From assembly GCA_020723325.1 (NCBI GenBank), contig DYJD01000009.1:62001-126000 (forward strand): a stretch of 64,000 nt of DNA, read 5' to 3'. The notes under the pieces were generated by a model. The model saw only the letters and a list, made by a program, of their open reading frames with translations. It ran no database searches and was not told the origin of the DNA. A program made the translations under genes and the position numbers. Shown here in pieces: positions 16,686 through 24,378 of this stretch; the stretch's first letter is position 1; each line of letters begins with the position of its first letter. The DNA is from Desulfosudis oleivorans. GTDB lineage: Bacteria > Desulfobacterota > Desulfobacteria > Desulfobacterales > SURF-7.

Positions 16686-16874
16686 ATGGGAGCTTTAAGC
16701 TTGAGATTACCGGAATCGATCCATCGTCATATTAGAGAAATCGCCAGGGCTGAGGGGGTTTCGATTAATCAACTCATATCTTCGGCGATAACTGAAAAAA
16801 TTTCAGCAATTACAGCCCTCAAGCCTTCAGTCTATCCGCGCCACAACGCTCCAGCGCCCCCACGATTCCATTAA
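16686..16874 (+). pseudogene. Truncated ribbon-helix-helix antitoxin-like protein
   Basis: ATG 16686 follows GGAGG (16674-16678). The first about 42 residues (LSLRLPESIHRHIREIARAE, GVSINQLISSAITEKIS) are a typical HicB/CopG-type RHH domain, DNA-binding and usually the antitoxin of a toxin-antitoxin pair. After about residue 45 the frame simply runs into the antisense of the cbiJ 3' end, so the native C-terminus is missing. No toxin gene is adjacent. It looks like a scar left where the cobalamin operon end was joined. Confidence 0.55.
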
Positions 16875-17601
16875 AATCGCAGTGAATAGCGCTGCCGATC
16901 ACCCGCGGCTGCCTCAGGATTACAATAGGGCAGCCTTCCGTACGGGCGGCATCGATTTTTTCATTCAGGCCGCCGGCCCGGCCGCTTTCCTTGGTGATTA
17001 ATACTTGAATTTTGAGGGCGCGTAGCAGGGTAAGATTGTCTGCCAGGGAAAAAGGTCCGCGGCCGGTGATCACCTGGTTCGGTAGCAGGCCGGCCTGCCG
17101 GCAGGCAGCCAGGGAATCCGGTTCCGGCAAGACCCGGGCAAACAGGGTGTAACTTTTGGCCAGGGCAGCCTGAACATAGGGCAATAGGTGGTTGGAGCCG
17201 ATGGTCAGCAGCCAGCGGGTTCCCAGGCAGCCGGCCAGGGCCGCGGCTTGATCATGGTGGTCGGCCCAATGGATGTCATCCCCCATTAATTCCGGCTCCA
17301 GTCCAGGGCGGGCGAGGCGCAACAGGGGCACGCCTGCTTCCGTACAGACGTGGGCAACGTTCTGGTGAAGTTCCACGGCAAAGGGGTGGGCCGCATCTAC
17401 TACCGCGGTTATCCTTTGTCCCCGGATCAGAGCCGCCATTTCAGCAGCCGCAAGGCGGCCGCTGCGGCGCTGAATGCGGGGATGAGCGCCCACATCCAGT
17501 TCAACAGCCGTGGCGGTGGATACCAGCACCGGATAGCCGGCCCGGGCCAGCAGCAGGGCCAATGGCTTGGTTTCGCTGGTGCCGCCGAACAGCAAGATCA
17601 T
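16819..17601 (-). CDS. cbiJ: Precorrin-6A / cobalt-precorrin-6A reductase
   Basis: NAD(P)H-dependent reduction of (cobalt-)precorrin-6A to 6B (CobK/CbiJ family, 260 aa). N-terminal Rossmann motif ILLFGGTSETKPLALLLARA; middle VVDAAHPFAVELHQNVA; later RWLLTIGSNHLLPY and QVLITKESGRAGGLNEKIDAA, all family hallmarks. Last gene of the minus-strand cobalamin operon; its start overlaps the cbiH stop by 4 bp (ATGA). Its 3' end overlaps a truncated RHH gene on the other strand, suggesting a recombination boundary just past the operon. Confidence 0.92.
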   Translation of the reverse strand: MILLFGGTSETKPLALLLARAGYPVLVSTATAVELDVGAHPRIQRRSGRLAAAEMAALIRGQRITAVVDAAHPFAVELHQNVAHVCTEAGVPLLRLARPGLEPELMGDDIHWADHHDQAAALAGCLGTRWLLTIGSNHLLPYVQAALAKSYTLFARVLPEPDSLAACRQAGLLPNQVITGRGPFSLADNLTLLRALKIQVLITKESGRAGGLNEKIDAARTEGCPIVILRQPRVIGSAIHCDFNGIVGALERCGADRLKA

Positions 17602-18389
17602 AGACGATACCCCCTGGGGGTGAGCAGCCAGGGGCCCAGTTGCCGGGTGGAACGATTGCCGATGAGTACGATGCTGCGCATGTTGATGGTGCAGGTCAAC
17701 AAGTGTCCCAGGATAGTAAGTTCGCAGGCTTCCTCGGCCGTGCCGCAGGCTGTGACCACTGCCGCAGGCGTCCCCCCCGGGCGATATTCCAGGAAGATGG
17801 CAACCGCCTCTTCCAATTGCCGGATGCGGCGGTGACTTTTGGGATTGTACAGCGCGGTCACCAGGTCGGCGGCGGCTACGGCCTGCAAACGCCCGCGGAT
17901 GGTTTCCCAGGGCACCAGGAGATCGCTGAGGCTGATGACAGCGTAGTCCAGCATCAGGGGCGCCCCCAGCCGGGCCGCGGCGGCATTGGCAGCCGAAACC
18001 CCGGGCACGATTTCCATGGGCAGTCCGGGGGCTGCCTCTGCGGCCATTTCAATTGCCAGGCCCGCCATGCCATACACCCCCGGATCACCGGAGGATACCA
18101 GAGAAACCACGGCGCCAGCAGCGGCTTTTTCAATGGCGGCCCGGCAGCGCTCCTTTTCCTGCATCATGCCCGAGGAGATGAGTTCCTTGCCGGAAGTCAG
18201 GTCCTGAATCAAATCCAAATAGCGGCCGTATCCCACGACCACTGTGCTGTGGGCCAGGGCCTGCTCGGCCCGGCGGGTACGGTCCAAAGGCCCGCCGGGC
18301 CCGATGCCGACTACAAAGAGTTTTCCCGGGCCACGGCCACGGTCACATGCTTGATGATGGTTTTGTTGAGTAGTAATGTCGTCCTCCAT
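17598..18389 (-). CDS. cbiH: Cobalt-precorrin-3B C17-methyltransferase
   Basis: SAM-dependent ring-contraction methyltransferase (CobJ/CbiH), 263 aa. The core starts KLFVVGIGPGGPLDRTRRAE; further marks are VVGYGRYLDLI, SLVSSGDPGVYGMAGLAIE and PGVSAANAAAARLGAPLMLD. The start (ATG 18389) lies 79 bp inside the 3' end of cbiG; no later in-frame start exists before the conserved core, so the long overlap is probably real. The first 20 residues are therefore an unusual His/Gln-rich extension. It lacks the C-terminal Fe-S domain present in some CobJ proteins. Confidence 0.92.
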   Translation of the reverse strand: MEDDITTQQNHHQACDRGRGPGKLFVVGIGPGGPLDRTRRAEQALAHSTVVVGYGRYLDLIQDLTSGKELISSGMMQEKERCRAAIEKAAAGAVVSLVSSGDPGVYGMAGLAIEMAAEAAPGLPMEIVPGVSAANAAAARLGAPLMLDYAVISLSDLLVPWETIRGRLQAVAAADLVTALYNPKSHRRIRQLEEAVAIFLEYRPGGTPAAVVTACGTAEEACELTILGHLLTCTINMRSIVLIGNRSTRQLGPWLLTPRGYRL

Positions 18390-19081
18390 CCTGCCAGCAG
18401 GGCCGCTGGTTCAGCCACGGCCGGCAGATTCACTTTTGCGGTTACAAAATCCGAATGGGTAAAATCCCGGGCGCACGCCCGGATGCGCTCGGAAGCGATC
18501 AGCCGCAGGGGCAGGCCCAGGTCCTGGGCCGCCTGGATCAAACCCGCTTCTGCGCTTTTCAGATCTGCACTGGCAAGATAGCGCACCTGGGCAAGCGCTA
18601 GTTTCAGTTTTTCCAGGGCTGAACGCACGGCAAATACAATGTCCTCGGCCGGAGCCCCCCGGCGGCAGCCCACCCCCACAATGATATCCCTTTCCGCTTC
18701 GCTGGTGGTGGTGATGACCGGTTCGGCATCCAGCAGGTTGGCGATGGTTAGGGCCAGTTCATTGGCCCCGCCTTCATGGCCGCTGAGCAGGCTGATGACC
18801 TGACGACCGCCCACGTCCACCACCACCACAGCCGGATCGGTTTGCTTACGCCGGAGATGGGGGGCAATGGCCCGCACGGCCACGCCGCAGGGGCCGATGA
18901 GCACCAGGCCGCGCACCTTGGGAAACAACTCGGCCACCAGGTCGTAGGTCCGCTCAAAACGGCCAACCTCCGAAGGGCCGGGCACGCCGGCATGCAGATA
19001 GACCTTGCAGTCCGGCAGATGCCCGGCCATGCGCATCGCAATACCCGCGCCGGCCTGGGAGAGACTGATCAAGGCGATCAT
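18311..19081 (-). CDS. cbiG: Cobalt-precorrin-5A hydrolase, short form without middle domain
   Basis: CbiG opens the delta-lactone of cobalt-precorrin-5A, releasing acetaldehyde. N-terminal domain: LVLIGPCGVAVRAIAPHLRR, DPAVVVVDVGGRQVISLLSG, HEGGANELA. C-terminal domain: IIVGVGCRRGAPAEDIVFAV, SADLKSAEAGLIQAA, and DFVTAKVNLPAVAEPAALLA. At 256 aa it is about 80-100 residues shorter than usual CbiG: the two domains are joined almost directly (DAEPVITTTSEAERDIIVG) and the middle domain is missing. Start ATGA-overlaps cbiF. Function is probably kept, as short two-domain forms occur in some genomes (recollection). Confidence 0.88.
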   Translation of the reverse strand: MIALISLSQAGAGIAMRMAGHLPDCKVYLHAGVPGPSEVGRFERTYDLVAELFPKVRGLVLIGPCGVAVRAIAPHLRRKQTDPAVVVVDVGGRQVISLLSGHEGGANELALTIANLLDAEPVITTTSEAERDIIVGVGCRRGAPAEDIVFAVRSALEKLKLALAQVRYLASADLKSAEAGLIQAAQDLGLPLRLIASERIRACARDFTHSDFVTAKVNLPAVAEPAALLAGWRTTLLLNKTIIKHVTVAVARENSL

Positions 19082-19836
19082 GGGGCCCCGGCCCGGCGAT
19101 AGCCATGGGTGAAGCCGGCATCGTACAGCTTGGAACGGGCCTTGTCCAAAACCAGGGAGCGGCCCACGATGATCATGGCGGTTTTCACAATGCCGCTATC
19201 TGCCACCTTTGCGGCAATGTCGGCCAGGGTGCCGGTCAAGACCAACTGATCCGGCCGGGAAGCATGAAAAACCACGGCAACCGGACAATCCAGCCCATAT
19301 TCATCCGCTAGTACTGCGCTGATCTCTTTGATCTTATGAATGGACAGAAACAGGCAGAGGGTGGCCCGGGTGCGGGCCAATTGGGCCAATTCCTCCTGTT
19401 CCGGCAGGGGAGTCCGGCCGCTGGTGCGGCTTAAAATTACCGTCTGAACCTTTTCCGGCGCAGTCAACTCCCTGCCCAGGGCCGCGGCCGCGGCTTGAAA
19501 AGCACTAATTCCAGGTACCACCTCGTACTCAATTCCGAGTTGCTCCAATTCATCCATTTGTTCATTGATGGCGCCGTAAAGACAAGGATCGCCGGTATGC
19601 AGGCGCACCACATCCAGCCCCTTTTCCCGGGCGGCTTGGAATACCGCCGTGATCTGCTGCAAATCCATGGCGGCGGAATCGTATTTTTGGGCGCTTTCCG
19701 GAATCAAGGCTAGTACTTCCGGCCCCACCAGGGAACCGGCGTAAATACAGATCCGGGCATGGCGGATGAGCCGTTCAGCCTTACGGGTCAACAGCTCCGG
19801 GTCGCCGGGGCCCGCGCCCACAAAATAGACTTTCAT
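19078..19836 (-). CDS. cbiF: Cobalt-precorrin-4 C11-methyltransferase
   Basis: SAM-dependent methyltransferase, CobM/CbiF, 252 aa. Signature elements: VYFVGAGPGDPELLTRKAER at the N-terminus, ICIYAGSLVGPEVLALIPES, VRLHTGDPCLYGAINEQMDE and EVVPGISAFQAAAAALGREL. All are typical of CbiF and set it apart from the other methyltransferases of the operon. Starts and ends in ATGA overlaps with cbiL and cbiG, so expression is coupled. High confidence in function. Confidence 0.94.
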   Translation of the reverse strand: MKVYFVGAGPGDPELLTRKAERLIRHARICIYAGSLVGPEVLALIPESAQKYDSAAMDLQQITAVFQAAREKGLDVVRLHTGDPCLYGAINEQMDELEQLGIEYEVVPGISAFQAAAAALGRELTAPEKVQTVILSRTSGRTPLPEQEELAQLARTRATLCLFLSIHKIKEISAVLADEYGLDCPVAVVFHASRPDQLVLTGTLADIAAKVADSGIVKTAMIIVGRSLVLDKARSKLYDAGFTHGYRRAGAP

Positions 19837-20567
19837 GCTTCCTCCTCAGCTTCCGCGGCCGGCACCAGGATGATGGAAAGGTAGCCCACATCGCCGTCCT
19901 TGCCGATCAGTGCCGCAAGATCGGTTTCAATACGCTGTTCCGCCATACCGGCCCGGGAAACCAGAATACAGCGGTCGATGATGCCGGTTTCCTGGAGCAA
20001 GGCCAAAATGCCTTCCAGCCGGCGGCCGATCTTCATCAGCACCTTGGTCCCCCGGCGCTGTAAAATCAGGCGCAGTTCAGCCAGGTCATCGGAAGTGGGC
20101 ACAATAGTCACCGGCTGCTTGCCGGTGCCTATCGGGAAATGGGTTAAGGCCGCGGCGGCACTGAAAGCGGTGATTCCTGGAACAGTGGCAATAACCGCCG
20201 CCGGCAGGGTTTCCCGCAAAGAGCGTACCAGATAGATATAAGTGGAATACAGCAAGGCATCCCCCAGGGTCAAAAAGACCGCGTTCTCACCGGCTCTCAG
20301 CACCTCTGCCACCTGGCGGGCATTGTCCATCCAGGATCTGCGCAGTTTTTCACGATCCATGGTCATGGGGAAAATGAGTTCCCGTACAACGGCTTCAGGG
20401 TGCAGATGCTTGCCGGCAATGCCGAGGGCCGTGCTTTCTTCCGTGATTTTTGATTTGGGCACAAAAACCGTACGGCATTGGCCCAACACCGTGGCTGCCT
20501 TGACTGTGATCAAATCCGGATCACCGGGTCCGATGCCGATGCCGTAAAAAGTGCCGAGAGAAGTCAT
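19833..20567 (-). CDS. cbiL: Cobalt-factor-II / precorrin-2 C20-methyltransferase
   Basis: SAM-dependent C20 methylation (CobI/CbiL), 244 aa. ATG 20567 overlaps the cbiE stop as TAATG; a 54-residue in-frame extension upstream lies inside cbiE and was rejected. Motifs: FYGIGIGPGDPDLITVKAAT, VFVPKSKITEESTALGIA, VFLTLGDALLYSTYIYLVR and TVPGITAFSAAAALTHFPIG. Ends in an acidic tail (AEAEEEA). In the anaerobic route it acts on cobalt-factor II, made by the CbiX domain encoded earlier in this operon. Confidence 0.93.
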   Translation of the reverse strand: MTSLGTFYGIGIGPGDPDLITVKAATVLGQCRTVFVPKSKITEESTALGIAGKHLHPEAVVRELIFPMTMDREKLRRSWMDNARQVAEVLRAGENAVFLTLGDALLYSTYIYLVRSLRETLPAAVIATVPGITAFSAAAALTHFPIGTGKQPVTIVPTSDDLAELRLILQRRGTKVLMKIGRRLEGILALLQETGIIDRCILVSRAGMAEQRIETDLAALIGKDGDVGYLSIILVPAAEAEEEA

Positions 20568-21202
20568 TAAAGCGTTTCCTTTACAAAAAGAATAATGATC
20601 CTGCCCGAGGGGGGCGCGGTTCTGAGTTCCCGGGCTGAAACCCTTGCAATGGTCTCGGTGGCCAGGGTCAAATCCGTGCACATATAAACTGCATGCCGCG
20701 CAAGCATTTCCGCAAGATCGGCGGCCCATTGCATGGCCTTTGCTGTTCCGGCCAGAAGGGCGATCTTGTCTGCTTGGATCAGCTCGGCGGAAGCCGGCGC
20801 CGGCATTCGGCCGTGGGCATTGATGATTCTAGCATCCAGCCATTCCAGGCCCAGGCGGGCAAAGGCGGTTTGAATGGAGCTGATGCCGGGAATGATCTTG
20901 CAGGTCCCGTGACCGAAGCGTGCCAACACCGGCCGGGCCAGGCTGGCAATGCCGGGGTCGCCGGACACCAGCACCACTACACCGCCCTGGTCACAGGTTG
21001 CGGCAATGGCTTCCAAGGCGCCTTGAATATCAGATCCCACCTCGATACACGCCTGCCCAGGTAGTCCAAAGGTCTCCAACAATCTTTTGGCACCCACCAG
21101 TACCCGGGCTTGCTCAATGGCCTGCCGACCGGCCGGTATGAGGTAATCCGGCGCACCCGGACCGCAACCCACAATGGTGATGAAGGCCGTCTTCAGCGCC
21201 AT
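20567..21202 (-). CDS. cbiE: Cobalt-precorrin-7 C5-methyltransferase
   Basis: SAM-dependent C5 methylation, CbiE family, 211 aa. N-terminal ITIVGCGPGAPDYLIPAGRQ, then VLVSGDPGIASLARPVLARF, IIPGISSIQTAFARLGLEWL and INAHGRMP; the C-terminus has GRIIILFVKE. It is a stand-alone CbiE, not the CbiET/CobL fusion, and no cbiT lies in the operon, so the C15 methylation/decarboxylation must be supplied from elsewhere. Overlaps cbiD by 10 bp and cbiL by 1 bp. Confidence 0.92.
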   Translation of the reverse strand: MALKTAFITIVGCGPGAPDYLIPAGRQAIEQARVLVGAKRLLETFGLPGQACIEVGSDIQGALEAIAATCDQGGVVVLVSGDPGIASLARPVLARFGHGTCKIIPGISSIQTAFARLGLEWLDARIINAHGRMPAPASAELIQADKIALLAGTAKAMQWAADLAEMLARHAVYMCTDLTLATETIARVSARELRTAPPSGRIIILFVKETL

Positions 21203-22263
21203 GGCAACAGGTCTCCATAAGTACCCAACTCATCCCCCTGAAGATTCACCAGCAGGACGGAAACCGGCGGATGCAATCCGATCCGGGCTTGGGCCGCATC
21301 ACTGATCTTGCGGGCCAGGGCTGCGGCCAGACGGCTGCGTTCCCCGGATTGGAGGGCCAACATCAAAGCTTCCGTGGTAAGGTAATCGTCTGGAAGCCGG
21401 CGGCCGAGGACTTCAGCGCCGAACCGCGTAAGATAGGCTGTTGCATTAGGGGAGCGACTGGAATGGGTCTCAAAATTGCCGGCCGCCAGTTTGGCCAGCT
21501 TGCCGGGATGGCCCACCAGCAGAACCTGTTCAAAACCGCGCCCGGACAGCTTTTCCAGGGCAAACCCCCATTCGTTGCTCACTTCCACGATCTGCTCCGT
21601 TACAATTCTCAAATGGCGCTGGGCCGCCCGCGCGCCGATGCGGCCGGGTACCAGCACCAATTGCCGGATTCCGCCGGCCTGGGCCACGTCCAGGGCGCAG
21701 GCCACCGTGGCTTGCACAGCCGCATGGCTGAAAGGCCGCACCCGTCCGGAGGTTCCCAGGATGGACAAGCCGCCCCGAATGCCCAGGCGCTCGTTAAAAG
21801 TCTTTTGGGCCAGATCCAGGCCGCCGGGGATGGCGAGCTCCACCTGAACACCCCGGTCCGTTACTTCCCGCACAGCCGCCCGGATCATCCTGCGCGGTAC
21901 GGGGTTGATGGCCGGCTCGCCCACTGCCACTGCCAGACCCGGCCGGGTCACCGTGCCCACCCCTTCCCCGGCAACAAAGGTGATTTCATCGTCAGGTCGG
22001 AAGTGCAGGGTGGCCTGCACCAAGGCGCCATGGGTCGCATCCGGATCATCCCCGGCATCCTTGGTCACTGCAACCGTCACTGCCGCGCCTTCCTGGCGCA
22101 CATGGGCCAGGGGCATAGCAATGACCTCATCGTCAGGCAGCCGAATCGTAACTTCGGTCAAATCCATCATTGCTTTGCCGGTCAATACCATGGCCGCCGC
22201 CTTGGCCGCCGCAGCTGCGCAGGTGCCGGTGGTGTAACCGTTTTTTAACTTATTAAGAGACAT
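21193..22263 (-). CDS. cbiD: Cobalt-precorrin-5B C1-methyltransferase
   Basis: CbiD, 356 aa, methylates C1 in the anaerobic pathway. The family N-terminus is clear: LKNGYTTGTCAAAAAKAAAM. Further marks: VTVAVTKDAGDDPDATHGAL, ITFVAGEGVGTVTRPGLAVA, GEPAINPVPRRMI, and ILGTSGRVRPFSHAAVQATV. The SD before ATG 22263 is weak. A 191-bp gap with a large inverted repeat separates it from cbiO, so a promoter or a readthrough-modulating structure may lie there. Confidence 0.94.
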   Translation of the reverse strand: MSLNKLKNGYTTGTCAAAAAKAAAMVLTGKAMMDLTEVTIRLPDDEVIAMPLAHVRQEGAAVTVAVTKDAGDDPDATHGALVQATLHFRPDDEITFVAGEGVGTVTRPGLAVAVGEPAINPVPRRMIRAAVREVTDRGVQVELAIPGGLDLAQKTFNERLGIRGGLSILGTSGRVRPFSHAAVQATVACALDVAQAGGIRQLVLVPGRIGARAAQRHLRIVTEQIVEVSNEWGFALEKLSGRGFEQVLLVGHPGKLAKLAAGNFETHSSRSPNATAYLTRFGAEVLGRRLPDDYLTTEALMLALQSGERSRLAAALARKISDAAQARIGLHPPVSVLLVNLQGDELGTYGDLLPWR

Positions 22264-22288
22264 AAATACCTGAAAAAGCTAAGTTATA

Positions 22289-22447
22289 AATCCGAATATC
22301 GAAATCCGAAACAAATTCAAAATTCAAATAATTAAATCACCAAAACAAAAAGCAGCAGCCGCCTGGTCGGCTCGTTTGCTATGGCTGGTTTTATTTGAAT
22401 TTTGGTCATTCGAATTTGTTTCGGATTTCGGATTTCGATTTTCGGAT
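22289..22447. repeat. Large AT-rich inverted repeat between cbiO and cbiD
   Basis: The left arm (22289-22329) and right arm (about 22393-22447) are complementary, the right arm carrying short insertions. Shared core: GAATTTGTTTCGGATTTCG and ATTTGAATTTT. The loop of about 60 bp contains a GC-rich hairpin-like stretch (GCAGCAGCCGCC). It looks like a dispersed intergenic palindrome inserted in the operon; it could act as an internal attenuator or processing site. Confidence 0.6.
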
Positions 22448-22454
22448 TTATTTT

Positions 22455-23315
22455 TTATTTTTCCATCTTCACCAACACCTCTTCCGGTATCAAAGCCAGC
22501 AATTCCTTGCGTGCTTCCCGCACCGTGAGGGGCAATCCATTGACCGGCACCCGGTCAAAGCGTTTCATGGCATGAAACAAGGCCGCCACATATGGTTGCC
22601 GCAAACCGGCTTTTTCCAGCATGTCATGGTCCCCGAAAATCGCCCGCACAGTCTCGTAACGCAGCACCTGTCCCCGGTCCAGCACACATACCCGGTCGGC
22701 GAACAAGGGCAGCATGTCCACCGAATGGGTGGCGAAAATCACGGCAATCCCCTGCTCGCGGTTGAGGCGGTTCAGCAGCAGCATCATCTGGGCCTCGCCG
22801 GCCGGGTCCAAGCCGGCCGTGGCCTCGTCCAACAACAGAATGGAAGACCCCATGGCCAGCACCCCGGCCAGGGCCACGCGCTTTTGCTCGCCGAAGCTCA
22901 AATGATGAATGGCCCGCTTTTCAAATCCGGCCACACCCACCTGGGCTAAACTCCGTGCCACCCGCAAGCGGATCTCGTCTTCCGGCAATCCGAGATTGCG
23001 CGGCCCAAAGGCCACATCATCCGCCACAGTGGCGCCGAACAACTGGTCCTTGGGATTCTGGAGCACCAGTCCCACCTGCTGGTACAGCTCCCTTTGAGCG
23101 AGACGGCTGATGCAGCGGCCGCTCACCAGCACCGCGCCCTTTTGGGGTTTGAGCAGACCGGCCAGGACCTTGATTAATGTGGTCTTGCCCGAACCGTTGG
23201 AAGCCAGGAGGGCCGTGAATTCCCCCGGCTGTACCAAAAAATCGATCCCTTTCAAAGCCATGGTGCCTTCATGGTAGCTGTAGTAAATCCCCCGGCATTC
23301 CAGGGCCGGCGTCAT
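22455..23315 (-). CDS. cbiO: Cobalt ECF transporter ATPase
   Basis: ATP-binding subunit of the CbiMNQO cobalt importer, 286 aa. ATG 23315 overlaps the cbiQ stop (ATGA); a 9-residue longer frame is less likely. ABC motifs: Walker A LLASNGSGKTTLIKVLAGLL (here ASNGSGKTT), Q-loop LVLQNPKDQLFGATVADDVA, signature HLSFGEQKRVALAGVLAM, Walker B SILLLDEATAGLDPAGEAQM, and the H-loop FATHSVDML. Acts at the inner membrane face with CbiQ to supply Co2+ for the CbiX chelatase. Confidence 0.95.
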   Translation of the reverse strand: MTPALECRGIYYSYHEGTMALKGIDFLVQPGEFTALLASNGSGKTTLIKVLAGLLKPQKGAVLVSGRCISRLAQRELYQQVGLVLQNPKDQLFGATVADDVAFGPRNLGLPEDEIRLRVARSLAQVGVAGFEKRAIHHLSFGEQKRVALAGVLAMGSSILLLDEATAGLDPAGEAQMMLLLNRLNREQGIAVIFATHSVDMLPLFADRVCVLDRGQVLRYETVRAIFGDHDMLEKAGLRQPYVAALFHAMKRFDRVPVNGLPLTVREARKELLALIPEEVLVKMEK

Positions 23316-24100
23316 ATCAGCATCCTCCCTTCGCAGACCCAATAAAATGCCGCTATAATAATCAGAAAAAAGACGGTTGCCGCCATGCTTTTCACGGATA
23401 AAACCGGCATGGGCGCAAAGGGCAGTTCCTGGGTATAGGCCCGGGCGATCATGGCCTCATGGGTCCTGCGGCTCTGATCCAGGGCGCGGATCAGGACGCT
23501 GCCTGCCAACACGCTCAGGGAAGCAAGCCCGCGTCTTGGGCCCACATAACCCAGACGGATCTTCTGGGCCGCGGCAATGTCGGCGGCATCGTCCAGTAGC
23601 ACGAAAATATAACGGTAGGTCATCATGGCGATCTCCACCCACTGCCTGGGCAGACGCAACCAGGCCAAAGCCCGGAACAAATCATGGGCCGGGGTCACCA
23701 CCCCCAGCAGCAGCAAAACCGTAAAGGCGGTGAGAAGCCGGACTGCCGCCACCACCCCGTGCCGCAACCCGTCTGCAAAAAGGGTCAAGCAACATGGCCC
23801 CAGAGGGATTGTGAATATCGGATGGCTGCCGAACATGAAGCCATGCAATGCCAAGAGCGCCAAGGCCATGCCCAGCACCGGCAGATAGCGCCGCATCACC
23901 ATATTAGCCGGCAGCCGCAACAGCAGGAGCCCCACAACCGCCGGGCCGAATATCAGTACCGGGAAAACCGGCTGAGACGAGGCCAAAACCGCGCCAGTTC
24001 CTGCCAAAGCGATCACCAGCTTGAGGCGGCAATCCAGGCGCTGCAAGAAATTTTCGCGCCGGGCGAAAAAATCGGAAAAAAGATCAAATTCCAAACACAT
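23312..24100 (-). CDS. cbiQ: Cobalt ECF transporter transmembrane protein
   Basis: Energy-coupling membrane subunit, 262 aa, with about five to six hydrophobic helices (e.g. LVIALAGTGAVLASSQPVFP, VLGMALALLALHGFMFG, LLTAFTVLLLLGVVTPAHDL, MAATVFFLIIIAAFYWVCEG). The CbiQ coupling segment contains RAHE-type QSRRTHEAMIARAYT (usually R..ARG), which contacts CbiO. Start 2 bp after the cbiN-like stop; end overlaps cbiO. Function well supported by family and context. Confidence 0.92.
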   Translation of the reverse strand: MCLEFDLFSDFFARRENFLQRLDCRLKLVIALAGTGAVLASSQPVFPVLIFGPAVVGLLLLRLPANMVMRRYLPVLGMALALLALHGFMFGSHPIFTIPLGPCCLTLFADGLRHGVVAAVRLLTAFTVLLLLGVVTPAHDLFRALAWLRLPRQWVEIAMMTYRYIFVLLDDAADIAAAQKIRLGYVGPRRGLASLSVLAGSVLIRALDQSRRTHEAMIARAYTQELPFAPMPVLSVKSMAATVFFLIIIAAFYWVCEGRMLI

Positions 24101-24102
24101 GC

Positions 24103-24378
24103 CTAACTTTTTCCCCGGTCTTCCCCGAACAACTTCCGGTACTGGTAGCCGCCGATAAATCCGCCCACAGCCCCGGCGGTAAGGAAGACGAACAGCAGAA
24201 TGTCACCCTGGTCGGTGTTGATAAACGGCTCCCGGGCCGGTCGGCCGGCCTCTTCGGCAATCCGCTCTACTACGTTTTCATCCACCCCCGGCCATTTGCC
24301 GGGCGTGCCGGCAAAGGCAAACCATGTCAATATGGCCGCTATCAACACCAGCAATCCGGTCATCAACGATTTCTTCAT
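24103..24378 (-). CDS. cbiN: CbiN-like small cobalt transporter subunit
   Basis: 91 aa with two membrane helices: SLMTGLLVLIAAILTWFAFA (4-23) and ILLFVFLTAGAVGGFIGGYQ (59-78), linked by a periplasmic loop containing KWPGVDENVVERIAEEAGRP. This is the topology of CbiN/PDGLE-type subunits that lie between CbiM and CbiQ, though the loop is divergent. Start overlaps cbiM (ATGA). The function is assigned mainly by position and topology. Confidence 0.8.
   Translation of the reverse strand: MKKSLMTGLLVLIAAILTWFAFAGTPGKWPGVDENVVERIAEEAGRPAREPFINTDQGDILLFVFLTAGAVGGFIGGYQYRKLFGEDRGKS

Noticed and set aside
21271-22248. Long open frame on the plus strand opposite cbiD
   Set aside because: It is the antisense of a high-GC gene with clear homology; it has low-complexity His/Gln/Arg composition and no SD. 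The same holds for long frames opposite the flotillin (61006-62463), acetate kinase (12972-14306) and acyl-CoA genes (985-2031, 2738-4207).
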